A DNA stretch of 64,000 nucleotides. Origin: Planctomycetota bacterium (GTDB lineage: Bacteria; Planctomycetota; UBA8742; UBA2392). This document shows, one piece after another, positions 34,107-43,031 of the stretch. The notes under the pieces are model-generated. The model made no database searches and had not been told where the DNA came from. It saw nothing but the letters and a program-made list of their open reading frames with translations. Each line of letters opens with the position of its first letter. The stretch's first letter is position 1. Location: NCBI GenBank assembly GCA_020848275.1, contig JADLAK010000024.1:29858-93857 (forward strand), given 5' to 3'. The position numbers and the translations under genes were made by a program.

Positions 34107-35063
34107 CTACTTGAACAGGTCTGTGCTCAGGTATTTTAAACCGCTGTCGCAGATCACCGTGACGATGACTTCGCCCTTTTTTGCCTTGCGCGCCAGTTGC
34201 AGCGCGGCCGCGACGTTTGCTCCCGACGTGTAGCCGCAAAAGATGCCCTCGCGTTTGGCAAGATTGCGCGCGGTCTCGGTCGCTTCTTTGTCGGTCACCT
34301 GTACAAAGCCATCCACCATGGCGCGGTCCCAGAGTTGCGGGACTTCCGCATAGCCAACACCCTGCAATTTGTGGCGGCCGGGGCTTTTGACCTTGCCCGA
34401 GAGAATTGCGGCGTTTTTGGGCTCGACGGTAAAGGCGCGCAGGTTGCGGTTGCGTTCCTTGAGGTATTTAACCGCGCCGGTGAAGGTGCCCGACGAACCC
34501 GCCACGCCGACGTAAGTATCAATCTTGCCGCCGGTCTGGTCCCAGATTTCCGCGCCCGTGCCTTCGTAGTGCGACTTGACGACGCTGGGGCTGGTGAACT
34601 GGTCGGCGCGAAAGGCCTTGAGCTTGTTTTGCAGCTTGATCGTCTCGCGCTCGACCTTTTGAAGGTCTTTGCTGGTGACTTGCCCCGGTGCACCGTCGAC
34701 CTGCGGCACGCGCACTACCTTGGCGCCCAGTGCCCGCAGCATGCGCACTCGCTCCATGCTGTTGCCCACGGACATCACGACCACCAGCGGATAGCCCAGC
34801 ACCGCGCAGCAGATGGCGAGCCCCGTGCCCATATTGCCGCTGGTGCGCTCGATGACCGTCTGGGCCGGCTTGAGCGCGCCGGACTTGCGCGCGTCTTCGA
34901 TGATGCGCAGCGCAGGGCGATCTTTGACGCTGTGGCCGGGATTGACGTACTCGAGCTTCGCCAGCACGCGGCCGGGCAGGCCCTTGGCAAGCCGATCCAG
35001 CGCCACCAGCGGCGTATTGCCCACGGCCGAAAGCACACTGTCACCAAATTTTTCAGTTCGCAT
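34107..35063 (-). CDS. Cysteine synthase-family PLP enzyme
   Basis: Fold-type II PLP enzyme like O-acetylserine sulfhydrylase, 318 residues from the ATG at 35063. Motifs: GNTPLVALDRLAKGLPGRV, the PLP lysine in NPGHSVKDRPAL (near residue 41), phosphate loop TSGNMGTGLAI (TSGNTG in classical CysK) and AGSSGTFTGAVKYLKE. The M for T change and PGHSVKDR mark it as a cysteine synthase-family outlier, so CysM, cystathionine beta-synthase or another beta-replacement role is possible. In a row with the MFS and AraC-VOC genes. Confidence 0.85.
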   Translation of the reverse strand: MRTEKFGDSVLSAVGNTPLVALDRLAKGLPGRVLAKLEYVNPGHSVKDRPALRIIEDARKSGALKPAQTVIERTSGNMGTGLAICCAVLGYPLVVVMSVGNSMERVRMLRALGAKVVRVPQVDGAPGQVTSKDLQKVERETIKLQNKLKAFRADQFTSPSVVKSHYEGTGAEIWDQTGGKIDTYVGVAGSSGTFTGAVKYLKERNRNLRAFTVEPKNAAILSGKVKSPGRHKLQGVGYAEVPQLWDRAMVDGFVQVTDKEATETARNLAKREGIFCGYTSGANVAAALQLARKAKKGEVIVTVICDSGLKYLSTDLFK

Positions 35064-35114
35064 GGCTAATCTCACCACAGAGAACACGGAGCTCACAAAG
35101 AACTGCAACTGCTT

Positions 35115-35186
35115 CCCGCAGATGACGCAGATTGGCGCAGATAAAATCAATAGAAACTATCTGCGTTCATCTGCGTAATCTGTGGG
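35115..35186. repeat. CGCAGAT palindrome, copy 1
   Basis: CGCAGAT units spaced 9-10 nt apart, then an inverted run of ATCTGCG units ending CTGTGGG. A related copy is at 60332-60396. It lies between the MFS gene and the cysteine synthase-like gene. Confidence 0.75.
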
Positions 35187-35193
35187 CAGGCTT

Positions 35194-36564
35194 TTAAGCC
35201 TTTGTTTCTGGCGCGGCGGCGACGGTTTTCCAGCGCGCGACGAATACCAGCGTGCCGATTAAAATCAGCGCCGCACCCGCGCCAAAGGGCCACTGCGGCC
35301 CGAACTTCGCATAAATCACGCCGCCCATCAGCGGCCCGACGATGCGGCCAAGGGTGCCCGCGCTCGCGGTAAATCCCATTGTGCCGCCCTGTGCCGCGCG
35401 CCGCGCGTGGGTGCTGATGATGGCGAGCGTGCTCGGGTTTGTCAGCGAGTTGAAGAATCCGATGCCGATCGAAATCACGATCACCCATAGCACCGGGTGA
35501 AGCCCCGGGTTGAGCTGCACCTGCCAGCCAAACACGATCATCGCCGCCGCCAGCCCCAACTGCCCTGCCAGCAGCACCCGCGGACTCCCGAACCTCTTGG
35601 TGAGCCGTCCGATCAAACCGCCCTGGACCAACGCCAGCGTCACGCCAACGCAGGTGAACACCCACATGTTCGTGCTCTGGGGAAGTCCAAGGTGATCCTT
35701 ATTGAATTCGCTGAACATGGCTTCGAGGTTGGCAAAGCCCGCAATCGCCACGAACTGCACGACCAGCATGGGCCCGATCGCGGGCTGGCGCAACGCCGCG
35801 AAGAGTTCCGCCAGTTGGCCTAGCCGCTGCGCGGGATGCGCACGCTTCTCCGGCGGCAGCGATTCCTTCAACTTGGTGACTGCCAGCAGCAGTGCGGCAA
35901 AGCTCAGGGCGGCCGCAAACAGCGACGGCAGCAGGTGCTGCATTTGCCGGAATTCCGCCGTGCCCGGCGCGCGGCCGAACAGGGCTATCACCGGCTCGCT
36001 TACTAGCACCGCGCCAATGGCCGGTCCGAGAACGAACCCCATGCCAAACGCCATCCCGATCAAACCCATACCCTTGGCGCGTTTGTGCGGCGGGAACACG
36101 TCAGCCATGTACGCCTGCGCCGTAGACAGGTTGGCGCCAAACACGCCGGCCAGCGTGCGCGCCGCCAGCAGGAAAATCAGCGTCGGCGCAAACGCGAACA
36201 GCAGCCATGAAACCACAAAGCCTGCCATACTGACGATCAGCACCGGCTTGCGGCCGACGCGGTCCGACAGGCGGCCCCAGAGCGGCGCGAAGACGAACTG
36301 GCCCAGCGAAAACACCGTTTGCAGCAGGCCGACAAACACGGCCTCGACCTTGGTGAAGCCCAGCGTCGCCGCGCTCTCCATCACGCCCGCGGGCATCTCG
36401 AAGATATCGACGTAGTACGCGAGGCTGGGCAGGATCAGGCCAAAGCCCAGCAGGTCGAGGAAGATCACGAACCAGACCACGAACACGCCGCGCCGAGCCT
36501 CGGGCGATAGCTTGTCCTGTAGCGCAGGCGTCTCGCCTGCTGCAGTTAGTTGCGGATCACTCAC
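35194..36564 (-). CDS. MFS transporter, TetA/multidrug type
   Basis: About 456 residues with 12 predicted membrane helices. The start is uncertain: GTG at 36564 is chosen, and a TTG at 36585 is possible. Signature loops: FLDLLGFGLILPSLAYYV (first helix), GRLSDRVGRKPVLI (loop 2-3) and the second-half GRLTKRFGSPRVLLAG. It probably exports a small molecule in exchange for protons; the substrate is unknown. Its N-terminal peptide TAAGETPALQDK is encoded by a GTAG-headed palindrome (36519-36540), so the leader is repeat-derived. The methyltransferase gene is just upstream. Confidence 0.88.
   Translation of the reverse strand: MSDPQLTAAGETPALQDKLSPEARRGVFVVWFVIFLDLLGFGLILPSLAYYVDIFEMPAGVMESAATLGFTKVEAVFVGLLQTVFSLGQFVFAPLWGRLSDRVGRKPVLIVSMAGFVVSWLLFAFAPTLIFLLAARTLAGVFGANLSTAQAYMADVFPPHKRAKGMGLIGMAFGMGFVLGPAIGAVLVSEPVIALFGRAPGTAEFRQMQHLLPSLFAAALSFAALLLAVTKLKESLPPEKRAHPAQRLGQLAELFAALRQPAIGPMLVVQFVAIAGFANLEAMFSEFNKDHLGLPQSTNMWVFTCVGVTLALVQGGLIGRLTKRFGSPRVLLAGQLGLAAAMIVFGWQVQLNPGLHPVLWVIVISIGIGFFNSLTNPSTLAIISTHARRAAQGGTMGFTASAGTLGRIVGPLMGGVIYAKFGPQWPFGAGAALILIGTLVFVARWKTVAAAPETKA
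36519..36540 (+). repeat. GTAG-headed REP hairpin overlapping the MFS N-terminus
   Basis: GTAG, one base, then GCAGGCG-TCT-CGCCTGC (7-bp perfect stem). It encodes part of the MFS N-terminal peptide on the other strand. Confidence 0.65.
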
Positions 36565-36600
36565 GCGGCGAATGCTACGCCGCAAGGTGACGGATGCAAG

Positions 36601-37416
36601 TTACACGCGCCGCGCGATGGTCTCGAAGTAGTCGCTGTCCAGGATCAAAGTCCCGTCCGTTGCGCGGTTTTGCTTGGTGAAGAACGCGCTGATGTCCGCC
36701 TTCAAGTTAGCCACCGTTGCCGCGTCGGCCGTTTGCGCGATCTTGACCGCCGGGCCAAAGGCGCTGAAGAACACCTCAAGGCCGTGTGGCACTGAACGAT
36801 AGTGCTGGCGGAATGCCCTGGTACGCGCGCTCGCAATCGTCACGCCGGTGCCGAACAACTCAACCAGCCCCAGCAGCGTGCCCCAGCGCGACGCAGGCTT
36901 CAGGCCCGCGGGCGGAGGCGCGTACTTCGACATCAGTTTGAAGAACTCGCCGCCAAAACCCTCGGGCATCCATGCGGCGATGCCGATCTTGCCGCCGGGT
37001 TTAATGACGCGCAGGATTTCCTGCGCGGCCTTTTCCTGGTTGGGCGCGAACATCACGCCGAAGGTCGAGAGCACGACGTCGAAGTGTTTATCCGCAAAGG
37101 GCAGCGCCTGTGCGTCGCCCTCGCGGAATTCGACCGCGACGCCGTCCGCCGCCGCGCGCTGCCTGGCACGGGCGACCAGCGACGGCACGAAGTCCAGCCC
37201 GACCACGTCGCAATGGCGGCGCGCGGATACCAGCGCGTTGTTGCCGCTGCCACAGGCGATGTCGAGCACGCGCTGGCCCGGTCGCGGGTCGGCGGCGTCA
37301 ACGAGGGACTCGGCGGCCTGCATGGTCTGCATAGCCAGCATGTTGAAATCGCCGGCGCCCCAGACCTGCTGCTGGCGCTGCGTGATGGTCGCAAAATCCG
37401 GCGTTGCGTCAGGCAT
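36601..37416 (-). CDS. SAM-dependent methyltransferase (UbiE/Methyltransf_11 type)
   Basis: 271 residues from the ATG at 37416 (GGAG about 7 nt upstream). Motif I VLDIACGSGNNAL near residue 53, acidic end of strand 2 VVGLDFVPSL, DAQALPFADKHFDVVLSTFGVMFAP (motif II/post I) and VIKPGGKIGIAAWMPEG (motif III). The substrate cannot be told. The MFS gene follows closely, so modification and export of one compound is possible but unproven. Confidence 0.88.
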   Translation of the reverse strand: MPDATPDFATITQRQQQVWGAGDFNMLAMQTMQAAESLVDAADPRPGQRVLDIACGSGNNALVSARRHCDVVGLDFVPSLVARARQRAAADGVAVEFREGDAQALPFADKHFDVVLSTFGVMFAPNQEKAAQEILRVIKPGGKIGIAAWMPEGFGGEFFKLMSKYAPPPAGLKPASRWGTLLGLVELFGTGVTIASARTRAFRQHYRSVPHGLEVFFSAFGPAVKIAQTADAATVANLKADISAFFTKQNRATDGTLILDSDYFETIARRV

Positions 37417-37492
37417 GGGAATCTCCGGAAAACTCACATGGATGGACAGGATAAACAGGATGAAAAACAGCTCTTACATGTCGAAGTGGCTG

Positions 37493-38653
37493 CTACTGGT
37501 AATCGGTCAAGGTGCGTGGATCGTCTAACGGCCCGAACTTGGGTTCCTCGTCGTCACCTTCGACGTATTCGCCGCGCTCGACTGACTTGAGACGCCACTG
37601 TTTTTCGACCTTCGCGAAAGTCATGCGTATAGCGGCGATAAGGCCTTTTAGAGGCTTCTGCTTGACTTGAGGGAAAGTGACCACGGCTGTCGCTTCGGAC
37701 TCCTTGACGGTGGGTTTAAGGCTCTCCAGCCAATTCGCGTCCGCTTTGTAAATAAATTCCCACGTTGAGGCGAAAGTGCGGGCGTTATCGTCGAGGTTCT
37801 TCAGTAGTTCGGGAGATAGAATTCGTCTCATCAACGCACACAGGGCCACTGGTCTTGCGCGAAGATACAGGCGTTCGGTCATTGACGCATAGGTATAGAG
37901 AAGACGGACGCATTTCGCGGCGTGCTCGGGCGTATCGAGCGAATCGTCGGGCTTCTTGCATGTTGCCGCAGATGCGCGGCAAAAAAGGTCGTTCAGATCA
38001 TAGCCTGCAGGTGCGCCATCACCGATCGGAGACCACTCGAGCTTTGTAATGGTGGACGCCCTGGCGTATGAAGGCGTCACCTGCGCTACGCGCCACGAGC
38101 CATCCTTTTGCGCCACGCACTCAAATAACCATCGTTCGCCCCAGAACGGCCTGTCATCGTCCGTCAACTTTCGAACGAGAGTTAGCGACACAGTGACTTG
38201 ATTGGGACTATCCATTTCGCGGGTGAATTCGCATTCAACTTCTTCGCGAGGCGTTTTGGGTTGCGCCTGTTCCTTCGCCAATTGTTCTTTCCATTGGGCT
38301 CTACGCGCGTTGCGCTTTTTAGTTGTTGTATCGAGGTACTCTGCGGCAAACGTGATTGTTTCAAGTGGCTTTATCCAAGCATCGAATAGATCTGTCGTAT
38401 CCCCCATCACATCGAGGCGAAGGATTAGATAGCAAGACTTTGCCACGGCTTCGGGCGATGAGGTTTCAATGAGTTTCTCGCCGTTTACGAGAGTTTCCTT
38501 ATATTCGTCTGGTGTTTTCCCGCTGGCCTTCCAGACGACGTTGCCGGGGACGCGCGGCCACTCGGAAGCTGTCTTTGCATCATCCGAGTGCGTCGTGGAA
38601 ACGCAGAACAATGCGATAAACGAGAGCGCGAATGCCGGTCGGGCCAGATTCAT
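37493..38653 (-). CDS. Secreted hypothetical protein
   Basis: 386 residues. An N-terminal signal peptide (LARPAFALSFIALFCVSTTHS) suggests export. The mature part has two regions that may be NTF2-like alpha+beta units (around 40-200 and 230-360, ending WRLKSVERGEYVEGDDEEP), a guess from the strand-helix pattern. GC content is lower than in the neighbours. A GGAG precedes the ATG and the gene follows the CMD gene by 2 bp, so they are one operon. Function not recognised. Confidence 0.8.
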   Translation of the reverse strand: MNLARPAFALSFIALFCVSTTHSDDAKTASEWPRVPGNVVWKASGKTPDEYKETLVNGEKLIETSSPEAVAKSCYLILRLDVMGDTTDLFDAWIKPLETITFAAEYLDTTTKKRNARRAQWKEQLAKEQAQPKTPREEVECEFTREMDSPNQVTVSLTLVRKLTDDDRPFWGERWLFECVAQKDGSWRVAQVTPSYARASTITKLEWSPIGDGAPAGYDLNDLFCRASAATCKKPDDSLDTPEHAAKCVRLLYTYASMTERLYLRARPVALCALMRRILSPELLKNLDDNARTFASTWEFIYKADANWLESLKPTVKESEATAVVTFPQVKQKPLKGLIAAIRMTFAKVEKQWRLKSVERGEYVEGDDEEPKFGPLDDPRTLTDYQ

Positions 38654-38655
38654 AA

Positions 38656-39399
38656 TCAGCTCCAGCGGTATTTTTGTTCCTGTTCGAATTGCTCGTCAGT
38701 CAGCTTCTGCTTGCCCAGCGCGGCTTCGAACGCGGTCTTGGCAGATTTCGGCACGCTGTCGAAGAACTTCGGAATCAGCTCAAGCAGCTTCCACAGTTGT
38801 TCGGGCGTGCTTCCCGTATTCACGGCGCCCTGAACGTGGCCCTTGAGTTGCGGCAGCACGTCCAGCGGGATCAGCGCCGCCACGATGCACAGGCTGCGCA
38901 CCCGCGGTTTTAACACGTCGCGACTGAGCACTCTCCCGTAGCCCTCGACCAGCGCCCAGTCGCCGAGGTCCGGGCTGCCCTGGCGCGCGATCTCGTCGAT
39001 CTTGGGAGCGAGCTTGCCGTAGACCATATTGAAAAGTTTGCTGCCGCGCTGGCGGAACGCCGCCACGTCGTCGCCCTCCAGCGGCGTGTCACGAAGCTTG
39101 ATCTCACTGAGCGGGTTGCTCGCGGCCTTGCAGGCGTCTGCAAAGGCGGCGAGCGCGTTGAGCGCGCGCGGATAGCCGCAAAAAAGGTGCGTCTGCAAGA
39201 TCGCCTCGCGCAGGTGCTCGGCGTCCGGGCGGTCCTTTTCCTTTAACAGGAAGTCAAACACGCGGCGGGTATGCTCAACGTGGCCGTCGGATGTGAGCGC
39301 CGCGCAGATGGCGAGCATCGCCTCTTTGGGGTCAAGCGGCGCCAATCCTGTAAGCAGGAATGACAGCGTCGCGGCTTCGATTCGTTTGGCATTGGGCAT
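38656..39399 (-). CDS. Carboxymuconolactone decarboxylase-like (CMD/AhpD-fold) protein
   Basis: 247 residues, helical, with two CMD-like halves. The first has LREAILQTHLFCGYPRALNAL near residue 65. The second has WALVEGYGRVLSRDVLKPRVRSLCIVAALIPLDVLPQLKGHVQGAVNTGSTPEQ near 150, the typical TELVRL..AA....Q...H...A...G.T..E pattern. The CxxC redox pair of AhpD is absent. The enzymatic role is open: decarboxylase, antioxidant or neither. Confidence 0.8.
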   Translation of the reverse strand: MPNAKRIEAATLSFLLTGLAPLDPKEAMLAICAALTSDGHVEHTRRVFDFLLKEKDRPDAEHLREAILQTHLFCGYPRALNALAAFADACKAASNPLSEIKLRDTPLEGDDVAAFRQRGSKLFNMVYGKLAPKIDEIARQGSPDLGDWALVEGYGRVLSRDVLKPRVRSLCIVAALIPLDVLPQLKGHVQGAVNTGSTPEQLWKLLELIPKFFDSVPKSAKTAFEAALGKQKLTDEQFEQEQKYRWS

Positions 39400-39425
39400 A
39401 GTTACTTTTTAACAACAAAAACGAC

Positions 39426-39507
39426 TGACGCGAAGTCGCGAAGGTCGCAAAGGAAAGCAACTGCAACGGCTTTTTGTATTTCTTCGCGTGCTTCGCGCCT
39501 TCGCGTG
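39426..39507. repeat. 9-mer-phased palindrome between the CMD gene and pheT
   Basis: GTCGCGAAG/GTCGCAAAG units of 9 nt on the left; TTCTTCGCG, TGCTTCGCG and CCTTCGCG units on the right, inverted. No gene inside. Confidence 0.65.
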
Positions 39508-39522
39508 CGCCTTTACGAAAAA

Positions 39523-41607
39523 CTATGCGCGGAGTTCGCCGCCGATGGCCTTGAGTGCCGCGACGACCGCGTCAACCGCCGCCTGCACTTCTTCGGTTGT
39601 CAGCGTGCGCTCGTCGTGCCGGAAGGTCAGCGAGAACGCGAGGCTCTTCTTGCCCGGCGCAATCTGCTTGCCGCGGAATTCGTCGAACAGCGTCGCTTCG
39701 CGCAAGAGCGCGCCGCCGGCTTTCTTCGCGACCACCTCGACCTCCGACCAGGTCTTGCGCGCGTCCAGCACGACCGCGAGGTCGCGCTGCGCGGCGGGGA
39801 AGCGCGCAGGCTCGACGAACTTTGGGGTTTCGACCCACGCCGCCGCGAGCACTTCAAAGTCAAGTTCAGCCAGGCCGCAGGCGCCTTCGCAGCCAAAGTC
39901 CTTCATCAATGACGCCGACGCCTCGCCAATGATGCCGAGCAGGTTGTCGCCCAGTTTCAGCTTCGCGGCGCTCCCCGGCGTGAACGCCGCATGTGTGGCC
40001 GCTTCGACCGCCAACGTGTCCTTGCTCTTGAGCACGCGCAGCAGTGATTCGACCACGCCTTTGACCTCGTGGTAGTCCGCGCCGATCAGCGCGAGCGACT
40101 CGCGCTCGCCGACGCTCGCGCCGTTGTTACTCGGCAAGTACACGTGCGCGAGCTCAAACAGGCGCGGTTGATTGGTCCCGTGGCGCTGGTTGGTCTGTAG
40201 CGCGAGCATCAGGCTTGCCAGCAAGTTGCGGCGCAGCGCGGGAAGTTCCTCGTTGATGGGCTTGCGGGCCTCAAGTCGCACGGCGGCATCGCCGAACGGG
40301 CTGTAATCGGCCAGCGCACCCTTGGCGCTGACGAAGCTGTCCGAAAGCCCCTCGTAAAAACCCATGCCGCAAAGCGTGCGGCGCAGAATGCCGCGCACGT
40401 GCTGGCGGCGCGTCATCGGCGCGCTGTTGACGCGCATCGCCAGGCGCGCGGGAATGTTGTCGAGCCCGTGTACGCGGCCGATTTCCTCCACGAGATCGAC
40501 GGGTTGCTCGAGGTCGCGGCGGAAGCTCGGCACAGTCGCGCTCAGGCTCGTCGCCGCGTTGGTGGTTTGCGGCGAGCCGAACACCACGCCGACCGACGGC
40601 GTGCCCGCGCCGCCGCAGTCCAGCCCGAGCGCGGTCAGGATTTCCGCCGCACGGCGCAGGGAAATGTCCGCGCCCAACACGCGCTTTATCAGCGCGGTCG
40701 TGAGCGGGATTTCGCGTTTGACCCTCTTGGGTTTGACGCCGCCTTCGAGCATGCCCTCGAGCGCATCGCCGCCCGCGTGTTCGAGGATGAGTTCGACGGC
40801 GCGTTTGCCGGCGTGCACGACGTTGTGCGGGTCCACGCCGCGCTCAAAGCGGAAGCTGGAATCGCTGGCGAGTTCGAGCCGGCGCGAAGTCGCACGGATG
40901 CTCGCGGGCTCGAAGTACGCGCTTTCGAGCAGGATCGCGGTCGTTTTCTCGGTCACTTCGCTGTCGCCGCCGCCCATCACGCCGCCTACGGCGTGGGGCC
41001 GCTCGGCATCGCAGATCACGAGTGTTGACGCATCAAGTTCAAGCACGCCGCGATTTTTGCGGTCGGCGATCGGCTTGAAACGTTCCTTGGGCCTGGCCAT
41101 GCGCACGATGATCTTGCGGCCGGAGAGTTTGTTCAGGTCAAAGGCGTGCAGCGGCTGGCCGGTTTCGAACAGCACGAAGTTGGTGACGTCGACGACGTTG
41201 TTGATCGGCTTGAGGCCGATGGCTTCAAGGCGGGCGCGCAACCACGCCGGAGATTGCCGGACCTTGATGCCCTCGATGATGTGCGCGGTGTAGTAGGGGC
41301 AGCCCGCGAGCGCGTCGGATTCGATGTGGACGCTGGAGACAGACGCGGCTTTGCCGTTGGTCGGGTAATTCGGCTGCGGGATTTTAACAGGCTTGCCCGT
41401 CACGGCTGACAACTCGCGCGCAAGGCCGATGGCGCTCAGGCAATCGGTACGGTTGGACGTGACTTCGAGGGTGTAGGCGGTGTCGTCGCCGACGACTTCG
41501 CTGACCTCGACTTCGGTGCCGCTGAGCGTGAGCGCGCTGGCCATCTGCGCGGCGTCGAGGCCCGTTTCGATGTAGCTGGACAGCCACTTGTGCGTGGTCT
41601 TCATCAT
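39523..41607 (-). CDS. pheT: Phenylalanyl-tRNA synthetase beta subunit, short form
   Basis: 694 residues, about 100 shorter than usual. The N-terminal text passes from LTLSGTEVEV straight to LEVTSNRTDCLSAIGLARELS, so the OB-fold tRNA-binding domain normally between these points is missing. The B3/4 editing region (PYYTAHIIEGIKV, NNVVDVTNFVLFETGQPLHAFD), B5, the inactive catalytic-like core and the C-terminal FDX-ACB anticodon domain (RFPAAQRDLAVVLDARKTW ... FSLTFRHDERTLT) are present. pheS is not in the window. Start ATGATG at 41607 lacks a clear ribosome site. Confidence 0.93.
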   Translation of the reverse strand: MMKTTHKWLSSYIETGLDAAQMASALTLSGTEVEVSEVVGDDTAYTLEVTSNRTDCLSAIGLARELSAVTGKPVKIPQPNYPTNGKAASVSSVHIESDALAGCPYYTAHIIEGIKVRQSPAWLRARLEAIGLKPINNVVDVTNFVLFETGQPLHAFDLNKLSGRKIIVRMARPKERFKPIADRKNRGVLELDASTLVICDAERPHAVGGVMGGGDSEVTEKTTAILLESAYFEPASIRATSRRLELASDSSFRFERGVDPHNVVHAGKRAVELILEHAGGDALEGMLEGGVKPKRVKREIPLTTALIKRVLGADISLRRAAEILTALGLDCGGAGTPSVGVVFGSPQTTNAATSLSATVPSFRRDLEQPVDLVEEIGRVHGLDNIPARLAMRVNSAPMTRRQHVRGILRRTLCGMGFYEGLSDSFVSAKGALADYSPFGDAAVRLEARKPINEELPALRRNLLASLMLALQTNQRHGTNQPRLFELAHVYLPSNNGASVGERESLALIGADYHEVKGVVESLLRVLKSKDTLAVEAATHAAFTPGSAAKLKLGDNLLGIIGEASASLMKDFGCEGACGLAELDFEVLAAAWVETPKFVEPARFPAAQRDLAVVLDARKTWSEVEVVAKKAGGALLREATLFDEFRGKQIAPGKKSLAFSLTFRHDERTLTTEEVQAAVDAVVAALKAIGGELRA

Positions 41608-41628
41608 AGTGGAAGGATACTAAGAACC

Positions 41629-41651
41629 GTGGGGCAGGCTTCCAGCCTGCC
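41629..41651 (+). repeat. GTGG-headed REP hairpin (solo)
   Basis: GTGG followed by GGCAGGC-TTCCA-GCCTGCC, near-identical to one arm of the element inside the kinase gene (minus strand 5405-5383). Confidence 0.75.
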
Positions 41652-41654
41652 AAT

Positions 41655-41780
41655 CAGAGCCCGCTGCGTTAGCGGCGGGGCCGGTAGATTCGAGCGTCCA
41701 TGATTCCTGCCCCGTCGCTTGCAAAGCAGTGCTTTGCTGCGCGACATCTCGCTTTGCTCGACTCACGCGAACGGGCTCTG
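41655..41780. repeat. CAGAGCCC...GGGCTCTG inverted element, copy 1
   Basis: Starts CAGAGCCCGCTGCGTTAGCG and ends ACGGGCTCTG. Internal hairpins include one at AAAGCAGTGCTTTG. Copies: 54213-54288 and a left end only at 63817-63837. Confidence 0.65.
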
Positions 41781-41781
41781 A

Positions 41782-42141
41782 TCATCTCGCCTTTGGCACT
41801 GTCTTTGGCGCTTTCGCTTCGGGCTTGGGCGGACGTTGCGCGCCGATCTTGCCGTCGACGACGCCGTCGGCTGCGTCGATATCGTGCAGTATCTGCGCGA
41901 ACTTCTTGCCGTCAAAACCCGGCGAGGTTTCGAGGTAGGTCACCAGCGCCTGGATGACCAGCGCCTGGATGACCAGCGCCTGCGCGGCGACGCGGTCCGT
42001 TAGCGCATCGATGTCTTTCTCGGTGCCGCCCTTGGGTTGCAGCGCGCGCAGCACCGTGTACTGACCTGGTGCGACATTGATCGGTCGCTGGTGCAGGCGC
42101 TTGAAAATGATGTTGCTCAGTTCAACATCGATGAGGCTCAT
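41782..42141 (-). CDS. Zinc-ribbon paralogue array, member 4 (ribbon lost)
   Basis: 119 residues from the ATG at 42141 (GGAG upstream). It shares the array core (..LVIQALV.. then FAQILHDIDAADGVVDGKI) but ends in a Pro/Ala/Lys tail with no Cys pairs. The helix before the core carries a 15-bp tandem repeat (QALVIQALVIQALV; units from 41942 to about 41985). Unknown function; last gene of the four. Confidence 0.75.
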   Translation of the reverse strand: MSLIDVELSNIIFKRLHQRPINVAPGQYTVLRALQPKGGTEKDIDALTDRVAAQALVIQALVIQALVTYLETSPGFDGKKFAQILHDIDAADGVVDGKIGAQRPPKPEAKAPKTVPKAR

Positions 42142-42152
42142 GGGTTCTCCGT

Positions 42153-42575
42153 CTAGAGCGGGGAGTTCGGTTTCAGCACGCCGCCACAATACATGCAAGT
42201 TGTGGCCGCGTGATTGTTGGGCTTGCCGCAATTGCTGCAAGCTTGCGGCGCCATGCTGCGGGTAAGCTGGCCGTCGCGCTTGCCATCCTCGAGGTCGATG
42301 GCCTGCAACTTGGCCATGAACTCTTCCTTGTTGAAGATGCCCTTTTCCTGGCAGATGCGCAGCAGCGTTTGAATGACAAGCATGCTGCGCCCAAGGTCGT
42401 GTTCGAGACGTTTGATCGCCGATGTTTGCGGCGTCGTTCCGTGCGTCGGTTCGCTCATCACGGGGCCAACGGGCCCGCGGGATGAGACATAACGCGAACC
42501 GCCGCCAACGCCGCCGACCGCTGCTGCTCCAAACGCGATATCGATGATGTCATCCAAGCCGAAGAAGTCGCCCAT
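42153..42575 (-). CDS. Zinc-ribbon paralogue array, member 3
   Basis: 140 residues from the ATG at 42575 (GGAG 6 nt upstream). A Gly-rich N-terminus (MGDFFGLDDIIDIAFG...GGVGGGSRY) is followed by the shared core LVIQTLLRICQEKGIFNKEE and AIDLEDGKRDGQ, then a Cys4 ribbon (CSNCGK...CMYCGG). The ending PNSPL matches member 2 (KNPI). 11 bp before member 4. Function unknown; the ribbon probably binds zinc. Confidence 0.82.
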   Translation of the reverse strand: MGDFFGLDDIIDIAFGAAAVGGVGGGSRYVSSRGPVGPVMSEPTHGTTPQTSAIKRLEHDLGRSMLVIQTLLRICQEKGIFNKEEFMAKLQAIDLEDGKRDGQLTRSMAPQACSNCGKPNNHAATTCMYCGGVLKPNSPL

Positions 42576-42583
42576 GGTTGCTC

Positions 42584-42949
42584 CTAGATCGGGTTCTTGG
42601 TCGGGAATTCCGCGCCGCAATAGATGCAGGTAAGCGCCGTGGCGCGTGCGTTCTTGCCGCATTTGTCGCAGGTTTTTGGCGACTTGCTTTTCTTCTTCTT
42701 GCCGTCGCGCACGCCATCTTCGAGGTCGACTTCCTCAAGCAGCTTGAGGAACTCTGCGTCGGCGAAAAGACCCTTCTTTGCGCAGATGCGCAGCAGCGTC
42801 TGGATCACCAGCGCATGGCGCGCGAGCTCGTCTTCGAACATGCGGACCGTCGTCGCAATCTGGTAGACCTGCGTCTTGGCTTCGGCGGCGGTGGCGGCAG
42901 CTTCACCGATTCTCGTGTGGCTGCTCGATCCGTGCAGTGATAGGTGCAT
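42584..42949 (-). CDS. Zinc-ribbon paralogue array, member 2
   Basis: 121 residues. The shared core is LVIQTLLRICAKKGLFADAEF and VDLEDGVRDGKKKK, followed by the Cys4 ribbon CDKCGK...CIYCGA. The N-terminal 30 residues are Ser/Ala-rich and unlike the other members. 8 bp before member 3, so co-transcribed. No known domain besides the ribbon. Confidence 0.82.
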   Translation of the reverse strand: MHLSLHGSSSHTRIGEAAATAAEAKTQVYQIATTVRMFEDELARHALVIQTLLRICAKKGLFADAEFLKLLEEVDLEDGVRDGKKKKSKSPKTCDKCGKNARATALTCIYCGAEFPTKNPI

Positions 42950-43031
42950 GTCGTCCTCCTCTATAGTGGAAGACTCTACACCATGACGCGACAGCCGCGA
43001 TGAGAATTGGCCCGGTCGTTTGGAACACGCC

